NCBI GenBank assembly: GCA_905221605.1
Contig: CAJNDS010002735.1
Span: 1 to 64,000, forward strand
Length of the DNA: 64,000 nucleotides
Direction: 5' to 3'
Origin: Symbiodinium natans
Lineage: Eukaryota; Sar; Dinophyceae; Suessiales; Symbiodiniaceae
Under the pieces are notes generated by a model. The model had not been told where the DNA came from and made no database searches. It saw nothing but the letters and a program-made list of their open reading frames with translations. The position numbers and the translations under genes are program-made. This document shows, piece after piece, positions 45,649 to 56,000 of this stretch (positions are counted from its first letter, which is position 1; every line of letters begins with the position of its first letter).

Positions 45649-46574
45649 CTGACTTACTCGTCATGCACACAAGTGCTCAGGGTTTTGGGCTGCGGGGTGG
45701 CTTTAGAGGCTTTAAGGGTCAAAACAAGCTTCCGGAGGCGTCCAGTGCGGGTTTGAGGGTGGCTTCCCAAACCACGGCCGTCCTTAGGAAGATCCCGCAA
45801 ACCCAGCGCGGCCGAACACGAGAAGGCCACCAGAAACCTTATCTTACTTCCCCAAAGGGAGACGAATTCTGTAGTTTCCAGAACCTTAAGAAGTGCCATC
45901 AACGCATCAGAAGCTCAGATCTTTAGAAGCCAGCTCCAAGACTAGCCCTGCTCAGCAGCCCTTGCACTGTGGATTTCCTCAAACCCTCTTGCCTTACCGG
46001 CATAGCTGCTGGTGGTGGAAGGCGCTCTCACCTCTAATCACGCGGGATCTCTCGAGGGCGGAATGAAGGGATTCATCAGGGAGATCTCCCCAAAAACTCC
46101 TAAGGATGAACGGGGTCGAGGGTTCAGGGTTCAGGGTTTAGGGTGTTTGGGGTTTAGGGTATTAACTGTCGACATCATGGCATGTGTAACGCAAGGCGGG
46201 AGACTGGAAGGGATTGATCAATCAGGACCCTCATTCCCTTTCGACAGGCTGGCTCAGTCTGAGTTGTCAAGCCAGCAATTCAGTTCTGCACTGCTGTTGC
46301 CGGATGGCTCATGCGCCAGCAGATTTGCAGCAAAGCATCCAACTCAAGCGAGTGCTGGAACGGTCTCACACTCTGTTCGAGCTCCCTGCTTGAGACTCTA
46401 CGTGGGCACCAGGCAAAAGCTCAAAAGCCTGCCATTGCAGCAGGCGCCACAGGCGCCACAGGTGCAGCGAATGCCGGCGGCGCAACTGGCTGCCTCCTTC
46501 CGCCTGCGAGCGCACAGGCAGGATGCGCGCACCTTGGCTGACATCATGGGACTATCGTGGGTGCGTGCATGGTA

Positions 46575-47055
46575 TTATTGTTTTTTCACAAAAACTAATA
46601 TTATTGTTATTATTGCTATGATGGTTATGATGATTACTGTTATTCTTCTTATTCTTCTTCTTCTTATTATTATTATTATTGGGGACAAAAGCCCAAAACG
46701 TACAGGCTACCTCTACGGTAGCCGCCTGTCCGTAGCTGTCGGTCGGGCCTCGCGGTAGCCCTACCGTATGCCTATGGATATGCCTGCCTGTAGGCCTACC
46801 GGTAGGTAGGCCTGTGGGTAGGCAGGTCGACCGGTAGGCCTATGGTAGGCCTACCGTGAGGTTACCCTACCTAGAGGCCTATGCGTAAGCTACCCATAGC
46901 CTACAGTAGGCCTACCCATAGGTCGGACGTAGCCTTGCTTTCGGGCTTCTACAGGCAGTATTGAGATTTTTATAGTCATTATCATTAGTAGTATGATTCT
47001 TATTACCATTAATGTAATTATTTTAGCGTTATTATTGTTATTGTTATGATAACCA
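46575..47055. repeat. ATT-rich tracts flanking a GTAGGCCTAC palindromic tract
   Basis: An ATT/ATG-rich tract (46575-46682) and a second one (46960-47050) bracket about 240 bp rich in GTAGGCCTAC, a self-complementary decamer, in varied copies. The block lies immediately 3' of the topoisomerase gene. No coding content beyond repeat-driven frames. Confidence 0.7.
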
Positions 47056-47079
47056 AGACTATGACTCAAAGGAGGCTTA

Positions 47080-50000
47080 TCAGGTCCACGGCTCAGGCCT
47101 CCATACATATACGCCTTGCAACTTGCCTGCATGATAGTAGGGGAGTAGAATTGCAAGAGCCTCGTGTCGCTGGTGCGAGCCGAGGGGCTGGAAGCAGCGC
47201 AGCTGCTTCGCGCCGGGATGAAGATCTTGCGGTGGATTGTTGAAACAGTATGGGCACAGCTTGTGATCCTTCGCCGTCTCTTGATTCCGAACGTGAACCA
47301 CTTGGAAGTTGCAAATGGGACATCGGTGAGCAAAGGGGGTCAGCACCTGAACCGTCTTCGAGGGGACCGACAGCACAACTCCACATGCAGCGTTGGGGCA
47401 GACCAGGAACTTTTGAGCATCTCGTTGTGGTCCTTCCCGAACAACGGGCCCTCTTCCTCCCCTTCCTCTTCCATCTCTGCCCCGCGCACGAGCCCCTCGA
47501 CCTCCTCGTGCTCTTCCTCTGGCCCTGCCTCGAGCTCCAGCTGCTCCCGCTCGTCCTCGCCCTCGCCCTCGCCCACCTCCTGCAGGTCCCCCTCCCGCAC
47601 CCTCCACCTGGTGGCACCGCAGGTCCAAGGGGGCGCCGCAGCGGCACTGCGAGAAGCCCGGCTGCAGGATGGGCGCGCGGCGGCCCAGCTCGTTGCGGCC
47701 CGTGAAGTGCTGGCCCAGCGCCGCATCCAGCGCCGGCGCGTTGCGCTCCAGCGCCGCGTAGCAGCGCTGCGCCACGTCCAGGGCCTCGCGCAGGAAGTCC
47801 TCGCGGCCGAGGCGCCCGGCGGCGATGGCCTCCATGCCTCGCTCCATGGAGGCGCGGAGCACGGGCTTCGAGAGGTCCATGCCTTCCTCCACCGCGAAGC
47901 GCTGGTACCCTTCCACCAAAGCGATGCCCAGGCGGCTTGGCTCCAGCCGGCCATCTGCGTTCTTCGTGGCATAGGTGCGAGTCTGGATCTTCTGGATGTG
48001 GTCATGCATGGTCGCGTCGGTGCCGATCTTCTCCCTGTCCATGATCCCAATCAGCTCCGCTTCGCTCAAGAGTTGGGGAGGCTGTGTAGAAGATTCGACC
48101 ATCTCCAGGGCGGAAAATGCCACCACCTCGTTTACTTGAAACTGGGGGAGCACATCCTCAACCCAGTTGGAGTACGGGTACACATCCAACCAGCCGCGGT
48201 CACGAACTACCACCCCTGCCTTCACAAAGCTCTCCCCTGCGCAAGAGATCTCCACTTCCGTTCGGCTACCCCGCGCATCGGGTGAGCAACAAGCCAGGAA
48301 GTGCCTGGTCACCAGCTCATAGACAGACCACTCCTCTGGGCCGAGCTCTCCCCTCTCACAGCAACGCACCGGGTGAATGGGCGGGTGTGCGTGGTCGTCG
48401 TGCGGGCCCGCGCGTGGAGATGTGAAGCGCCCAGCCAGCAGGCTCCCAACATAGGCCCCCCAGACACTGGAGCCAGCTTGCACCTGCACCAGGCCACGCA
48501 CGTCGATGGTGGACTGGAAGCCTGCCATGTGGGCAACTCGGTGACACCGAAAAAATTAAGGGAGACCCTGAAAAACAAACAAAAAAAAAGTGTGCTGTTG
48601 CCCGCGTGCACGAGATGTCGCATGGTAAGGAAAAGAAACTTAAACCCATTCAATGAACAAAGGGCCCCTCTGTCATGCCGAAACATGCCGAGGGGGCGGT
48701 CCGTCTCGGTACGCGGATAGGAGATAAAGCCTTGCTGGTAGATGGCTTCTGCCACCTGCATGCACCGCTGAGGAGACATGCGGAGCTTCGATGCGGCCAG
48801 CTTCGTCATCTCCACGGTGTTCAGTGGCAATGGCCTCCAGCGGGTCTTCGGCTCTTCGAACACGTTGACCTGAGTTCGGCGGAGATCGGGTCAGGGTTTT
48901 TACAAGTGAGAATGATCGAGGTTTCTGTTGCGTACCGACAGACTGATGTTCCCAGCATGCTTCGGTGTTAGGGCTGCCTGGCTATAGAGATCACAGCCTA
49001 GGTGTTCCAAAGCCAAAGTAGAGGAACATCAGCTCACTCATTTATAGCGTGGAGGGTTTAGGCTTTATGTGGCATGGACCTTTGGGTAGAATGTGAGGTT
49101 TTGTCCTTCTTCCCTATTGCTTTACGTACTTAGGCTTCACAGGCATTGGAGGGGCATGTAGGACAATTTAGGGTGTACAGGTCTGAGAGAGAAAGGGGTG
49201 TGTTCCCCTAGGATGGCCTGTAAAACCCTCTGAAAAAATACTCCTCTCGACATGATCCTCTCGAACCCAATAAGGGAAAGTATAAAGCATCCCAAAAGCC
49301 CCGGTTCAGCGGCTCAATTCGGACGAAGGGCCACCAAGGCTCCCCTGGGTGACTCCTCCACGACCATCTCAAAGAGGGCCAGCGTTGCCAGGCGGTCGAA
49401 GAGGCGAAAGCGCCGCCAGTTGAAAGGGAGGTTCCTCCCCTCCCTCTGAACCTCGGCTTTGATGGTCCAAAACGGTTCGGGCACAAAGCGCTGGATGCGC
49501 AGAAACCGCTCCACGACGAAGCCCAAGGTGGGGAACTGGCAGGGGCCGTAGCTGACCGTCTCGGCGCGAAGTTCAGGGAACATCTCCTGGTAGCGCAGCG
49601 ACATCCACCGAGTGAAGGCCGAGCCCGCGCGCAGGTCGAAGAGCTGCCGGGCCTCCACGGCATCCGCCATGCGCCGGTCGGGGGCGCGCAGCATCTGGCA
49701 GGCGGTGGAAAGATCCTGGTGCGTCAGCGCCGAGAAGACGGCCCGCAGCACGCGCAGTCGCCCGCCCGCGGCTTGCTGACAGGTCTCCATGACCTCGAAG
49801 CAGATGGCCTCACCTTCGCGGTCACAATCTAACCACAAGACCAGCCACTGACACTGCCGCGCCAAATCCTGCAACATCAGAGCCAAGTCTTCGCAGCCTT
49901 TGTTGGCCTTCCTCTCCACCGGGGCCTGGAAAAGGCAGACGGGATCACTCTCTTGCCAAGACTTGTACTGCGAGGTGAAGTCCACCTCAAGCAGATGTCC

Positions 50001-50350
50001 CCGGACTGCGGTGACCAGCATCTTGCAAGGAGTCTGCTGCAGGGTGAAGGGAAACCTCAACAACGTGGACCCCTCCCCCAGCTTTCAAGAAAGATCGTCG
50101 ATCAAGCCTAGCACCGCCTTGAACTAAGTTCTTTTCTTATGCTTCGCCCACCTGCGCGAAGCCTCTACACGAAGCCAGCTTCGATCTACACTAGGCTATT
50201 GGAAAGATGTTCAATAAAGGCTCCGAGAGGCTCCGCGACCCAGGCGCCATGGTTTTGCCGCCTTTGCACGTTTGCCCCGCCGAGGTGCCGCGTGATCTCA
50301 CGCGCCACCGACGGCTTCTCTGCCACGTTGAGCACGCGAATCGGGGGCAT
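47080..50350 (-). CDS. TOP3A: DNA topoisomerase III (type IA), TOP3A type
   Basis: Four exons on the minus strand: 50350-50270, 50081-49335, 48869-48698 and 48521-47080. They join in frame to 813 residues. Introns 1 and 2 are GT-AG and intron 3 is GC-AG. The start MPPIRVLNVAEKPSVA gives the Toprim Glu11; WLDCDREGE gives the metal-binding Asp112/Asp114; GFISYPRTET gives catalytic Tyr327, which forms the covalent link to single-stranded DNA. ISYPRTET, AHPPIHP and KIGTDAT are family signatures, and the middle resembles TOP3alpha more than TOP3beta. The C-terminus has Cys-pair zinc-ribbon motifs (CRCG, CPNAACG, CPICN, CPYC). With RMI1/BLM partners it dissolves recombination intermediates in the nucleus. 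An RG-rich part inside the first ribbon may be an intron (47607-47410, 198 bp, in frame). Confidence 0.93.
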
Positions 50351-50399
50351 GACATGGCGGCCATCCACCGAGGATGCTTCTTCTGTATTTATTCAGACT

Positions 50400-51857
50400 T
50401 TAAGGGTTTAAGGGTTGAGGGTTATAGTCATTTTTATACACACCCTCTTTGCACAGACTTCAGGGTTTAAGGGTTGAGGGCTATAGGGGAGTGGTTAGAG
50501 AGGCGTTGCAGCTTGCCGCCGGTGGAAGGACTCAGGGTTCGACTCAGCCAATGGGCTCTGCTGACTGCGTGTGGTGTGCACAAGCTGCATAGCTTCGTAG
50601 GTGGGGGGGCATGAGCAGCTGCTTTTCTGACACCGAGCTGCGGCTCTCGTTGCGGTGATCGTCTTCTGGCCGACTCCCAAGTCCGGGGCAGGCGTAGAAA
50701 CCACAAGAAGACGAGCATCTTTACTAAAGGAACCGTATAAACTAGTATATACCACAAGAATACGAGCATCTTTCTTAACGTAAAGCCCAAACCGCGTATC
50801 CCACATGTTTGGAAAGCCTTTATATGGGCTCGGGGTGCAGAGCTTGCAGGTCGCAAACACGCAAGAAGCCTCCAAAATAAAGCCGCCAAAGCCCTTCAGA
50901 ACGAAACCCGAAGCTTCAAAACCCTAAACCCTAAACCCTAAACCCACCCGAAACCCACGAGCGCCATTGCCTCTCCAGGATCGGGAGGACCAGTGCCGTC
51001 GGGGTCTTGGGCACAGCTCCGTGCTGATGCTTGAGGGGTTCAGGGTTTAGGGTTTAGGGTCTAGGGTCTAGGGTTTAGACGTTAGGGTTCAGGGTTCAGG
51101 GTTCAGGGTTCAGGGTTCAGGGTTCAGGGTTCAGGGTTCAGGGTTCAGGGTTTAGGGTTTAGGGTTTAGGGTTTAGGGTTTAGGGTTTAGGGTTTAGGGT
51201 TTAGGGTTGAAGGTAGGGTCACAGCAGACGAGGGTTTCGTGGGGATTCACGCTTTGGTCGGTTGTCCCTGGAAACGAGCAACCCAAGTCCCCCAAACATC
51301 CTCCTGCTGCAGTCAGCACGTCTTGCCAAACCTATCTTCTGTCTAGTCCATCGGACCGCAAACAAATGCATCCTGCTTTCAAGCGATGCACTTCCGCATG
51401 AGACGTCCTACGTTTTCTGAGGGTCACCCTATAAACCCTAAACCCTACACCCTAAACCCTAAACCCTAAACCCCTTGCAAAAGCTGACTGTTTCCGGGAA
51501 CCCTGGCGCGGGGGCGGCGGAGGCGGTGCGGCCTCGGAAGACTCAACCGCTTCCGAGTAGGATTTAGGGTTTAGGGATTAGGGTTGAGGGGTTTGGGGGT
51601 TTAGTGGTTTAGGGTTTAGGGTTCAGGGTTCAGAGGTTTAAGGCTTGGTGAAGGCTTTTGGGATCACAAACTATCAGCAGACTCCTGGCTCACGATGGAA
51701 ACCAACTGGGGTGCGCAGTGGCGCTGGGTTCCACAAGGGATGGCGTGGGAGCGCAAAGAAAACACCTAAACTCTGAACACCAACTCAGGATGGCTCGCGT
51801 TGGTGCTTAGGACTTCAGACTCTAGGGTTCAGGGTCTAGACCCAGGAACCTAGGAAT
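50400..51857. other. telomere-like and TTCAGGG arrays; no gene recognised
   Basis: Upstream of TOP3A lie about 500 bp of unique DNA with a repeated ACAAGAAGACGAGCATCTTT element (50702 and 50754). A block of TTCAGGG units (51086-51148) passes directly into TTTAGGG units (51149-51207). No splice-bounded frame stood out. Confidence 0.5.
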
Positions 51858-51941
51858 CAAAAGGGTGCCCTTCTTGGTCTTGAGGGGATTATACGGGAAC
51901 CCCAACCAAAAGGAAATAAGGGCCTGCTCCGGGTCCTAGGA
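51858..51941. repeat. dispersed repeat, copy 2
   Basis: Matches 41427-41524: AAAAGGGTGCCCTTCTTGG...GGGGATTATA...GAACCCCAAC...CCTGCTCCGGGTCCTAG. Confidence 0.6.
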
Positions 51942-51954
51942 TTTAGATTTAGGT

Positions 51955-52148
51955 TTAGGGTTTAGGGTTTAGGGTTTAGGGTTTAGGGTTTAGGGTTTAG
52001 GGTTTAGGGTTTAGGGTTTAGGGTTTAGGGTTTAGGGTTTAGGGTTTAGGGTTTAGGGTTTAGGGTTTAGGGTTCAGGGTTTAGGGTTTAGGGTTTAGGG
52101 TTTAGGGTTTAGGGTTCAGGGTTTAGGGTTTAGGGTTTAGGGTTTAGG
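51955..52148. repeat. long interstitial TTTAGGG array
   Basis: About 27 units with two TTCAGGG variants. Among the longest uninterrupted arrays in the window. Confidence 0.9.
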
Positions 52149-52586
52149 GCTGGTGGGTCGAGCTGAGGCGGCGGCTGCATAGACACCGCCGCCGCCACCT
52201 TGGAGGATGCAAGGCTTTGGACTCAGAGGAGCCTCATCCTCGTAACCTGAAAGCCCGTAAAGCCCTCAAAACCCGAAAAACCCCAGAAAACCCCAAAAAA
52301 CCCTAAAATCATCAAGCTTGGAGGAGACTGAAGACCTGCTTGCCTGCAGGAGACTTAAAAGCCCTGAACCCTAAACCCCAAGCCCCAAGCCCCAAGCTCT
52401 AAACCCTAAACCCCAAACCCCAAGCCATTAAAACCCTAAGACCTAAAGACCCCAGACCCATCTGCTTGGTAAGATGATGCCCAGTGCTCCGAACTCGGCG
52501 GCGCTCGTAGGGCCGCGGCCAATCTTCAGGTTGGCCACGCTGTGCCTTACAAGGGAGCCGGGCTCCGATGTGAGCTCCGAAGGAAG

Positions 52587-52677
52587 TTTAGGGTTTAGGG
52601 TTTAGGGTTTAGGGTTTAGGGTTTAGGGTTTAGGGTTTAGGGTTTAGGGTTTAGGGTTTAGGGTTTAGGGTTTAGGG
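52587..52677. repeat. TTTAGGG array that received the retrotransposon
   Basis: Perfect units end at 52677, where the LTR begins. The array continues in slightly altered form (TAGGGTTTAGGG, then TTTGGGG units) beyond the other LTR at 62583. Confidence 0.9.
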
Positions 52678-52901
52678 TACGGGGGGAACCCGAAGGGGGA
52701 CGAGAAACCGAAAAGTCAACCCCAACAGAATCCCTTGATTTCCCTGGATCAACCACACAACAAACCCAAACCACAGGGCACTCACCTTTTACTACCAGGC
52801 ACATGGCCCAGTCTTGAGCCATAAAAAATGATTTCCGGGTTTATTAACCCTTTCAACTTCCAACACTAACTTCTTTCTACAATACCAGTTGCAGCTCCGC
52901 A
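52678..52901 (-). repeat. 3' LTR (224 bp)
   Basis: In element orientation it starts TGCGGAGCTGC and ends CCCCCCGTA, so the ends are TG...TA instead of the usual TG...CA. Base-by-base reading finds no difference from 62359-62582. It contains CATTTTTTATGGCTCAAG, similar to the 3' part of the dinoflagellate spliced leader. Confidence 0.92.
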
Positions 52902-53087
52902 CTCCCGCTGTCCTAGGATTTCCTAGGACACATTGGAGATGCAGATCTTTGGTCAAAAACTGCCATTAGGGCAGTAGCCTGCTGCTTGACATGCACATTA
53001 TGGTTTTACGTCTTCCAGGACGACCCTTCAGCTCATTGGCTGAATCCCTTACCATTGAGGATTTCTTCACCTCGAACTTGAAAAAGT
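52902..53087 (-). other. 3' untranslated part of the element with a perfect palindrome
   Basis: 186 bp between the ORF stop and the 3' LTR. GTCCTAGGATTTCCTAGGAC at 52909-52928 is a perfect palindrome with a 2-bp centre. The purine-rich GACAGCGGGAG touches the LTR and is the best candidate polypurine tract, though short. Confidence 0.6.
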
Positions 53088-56000
53088 TTACGTTCCAGCG
53101 GCCCGTTCCTCACCAAGGAACTCAGCATTCACCACCCAGCCATCCTTGAGGCAATGCTTGCAAAGCGTCTTAGCCCTGGGCTGTGAATATCGCAGAACAT
53201 CACAATCACTGCTTGCGTGCACACAGTTCCCACCCACTGTTGTATACAAAGTGGCACTCGCAGGAATAACCACCACTTTCTTGATCCACAGCCATTTGTA
53301 CAGCCGCCGAAAGAGGCACCATGTCAATTCCCAGATTATGATTGCTGCCACCAAGTACGCAACAAGGTCTGAATTGTTGATAACCATTTCAATGCCTTGA
53401 GCCAGAACCATAACCGTAGATGTGTTGGCGACCTGGCACACCCCTTCTTCTGAGCAAAAGAAACCAGCAGCTGACACTTTTTCTCCACCTGTTGCCATCC
53501 CTTGCAGGGATGCAGCCACCATCATGACCGCCATTGCAAGAGAGGCCCTTTTCAAGTCAGTTCCTTGCACTAACAGTTGGAGACCCCAAAGTGCCTTTTG
53601 CTTTGCATAAACCTGTCCACTCATCAATTTTGTCAACAGATCAGCAATCATATACTCACCACGAAGATGCGCTATCACCATGTAACCACGGTCTACCAGA
53701 GACCTGACACCGGCTGCTCGAATTCTCAGGTGTCTTGTCCTCCAGCTACCAGCAGGATATTGAATGATTGAACACGTCGAAACCGAATCTGTATACAGCA
53801 CCTTTTGCAGCGATTCTTCATCTGTTCCCACCAAAGCGGCAATTATAGGGGTACACGACTGGATCATCGTTGCTCCCTCTATAGATGCATGCAATTCAGC
53901 TTCAGCAGTGCTCAAAGCCACCGTTGATTGTCTCTGCGTTGCCCACATCACTGGACAATCACCCCAAACCACCACCGCTCCTGAGTGGCTCTTTTCGTTT
54001 TCACCTGCTGCAAAGCTGGCATCCGCGTAAGACTCCACCACCTTGACGCCTCGCCCATAACGCAACACCTCATTCCTTTCTTTTTCGCATGTTGCGATTG
54101 CACCAAACGTCAGGCCTAACGTTGGAGTTGCAGCAAGGTATCGAAATACCTCCTCAGCCTTTTTAACCACAAATCGCGGCCTTCGGGATGTCCACAAAGA
54201 CAACTGGCTTGTGCAGAAAGAAATTTTGATTGCCACCCAGAGGAACTCCCCTACGGCACCTTGAGCCGCTCGCAAGGAGGGAATATCCACCTCCTCTTCT
54301 TCACCTGGAGTTTCTTTCACCATTGGCAGGTTACTACCTTTTCCAGTTTCATCAATCTGATACCCTCTTCGGTTCAGCAAATCTCTCACGAAGTCCTCCT
54401 GGTTGAGAAAGAAGCTGCCATTTCGGTACCAGATTTGGACACCCAAAAACTTCAGGAATCCATCACCACAGCCTGGACCACAGAACTCGGGTTCAGAAGT
54501 TTTCCACTCCTTCCTGATCTGTTCCAAGGCTTCCCGGAGCACTGTCATAGTCCCAGCCATCAAAAAATCATCCACGTAAAGACCCATTGTCCCTACCAAC
54601 TTGCTTGCACCTTCCGGCTTCTCTTGTGCCATAATAAGGAACAGACTTGGGTCTGCATTGGACCTCTGAAAGCTCATTGCTTGTCCATCCTTTGACACCC
54701 AAGACATGCCTTGAAGACGTTGGTCTCGCCACTCCACCCATGCTGCAGGACTTTCGGCCAAACCGTACAAGGCCTTCCTCACAATCCACCGCTCCTCTTT
54801 TGTGCAAAGACCCAATTTCACCGCCGCCCTTGGGGGCTGCACCACCACCAAACGCCCTTCTCTTTGCGCCCTATTCATCGGCGCCGTCAGAAAAGCTTTG
54901 GAGATGTCTAAGCCAGCGATGATCCACACCATATGTGCTGCGTGCCTCACTTGGCACCTAAATGTAGTTGAATCTAAACCTGGAGCGTACAGCGAGTGAC
55001 GACTGAGGGACCTTGGCCCTTCGTATTCTGTAGCTGCCGTTGACGAAATAAAGTTCCCACATGCACAGATACGGGCACGCCTCCTCCCTGTCCCTTGCTT
55101 TCGGGTAAACACCACCAGACTGGGAACGTACTCAATCACCGGTGCATTAGGCTCTTCCGCCAATTTGTCCAGCTTTTCTTGAGTTGTTGGTTCCACCACT
55201 TCCAACTCTTTAACCAAAGACTTCACCTCGTCCGACAATGATTCCCTCCACTTCTCCAGCTCTTGCATGGCTTCTTGTGTAGGGATTGTTTTTGTTTGCA
55301 GGAACTCGACCTCCTCCGCTGCCTCCAGCGCAGTATTCTCTTGTACCACTTGCTGAACTTGAGCTGCTTTGACCAAAAACTTCGAGAGCTGTTCCTCAGC
55401 CCTTTTTGCTTTAACCAGCCATTCTCTGGTCTCCGATCCTTTTTCATCATTCGACTCATTGGCCGATCCATGGAACTCGTCCAAAATGCAACATTCCTGT
55501 TCAGCAATTAGGCGTCGAATACTCAAATGCTCTTCTAGAGCCCATTGATGCGCTTCAAACACAGCGTAGTCGACTTCCTCTGCAAGGTCGTCCAGCGAGG
55601 TTTCTCTCAGCGTCATTTTTAACCATTTCCTTTTTTCACCTTCTTCAGCTTGTGGTTCCGGAAGAGGAAACTTGCATTGGAGTAGATAGCACCTATCCTT
55701 GTAGCTCAATCGCTCCATAAAAACAGGTGTGTACCCTGTCAAGGATACTCTGTTCCCTTTCCAAGGCATAGGACCATGCAGTTTTCTCGGAAAGAACGAC
55801 ATGAAGTTCCAGTGGATATCCACCAATTTTCCAGGTAAGACTTTCTTCCCATAGGATTGCTCGACCACTTCAGCTCCTTCCTCCAAAACCTTTTCATCCT
55901 CAACCCACAGCTGACCCTCTTTATAGTCACCAAAGCCACACACATAATTGCAGCAATGCTTTTCATTGTGACTATCCCTATGCAATGATACCGGAGCATT

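Noticed and set aside
47164-48285. 373-codon plus frame
   Set aside because: Antisense shadow of TOP3A exon 4; the minus strand carries family motifs.
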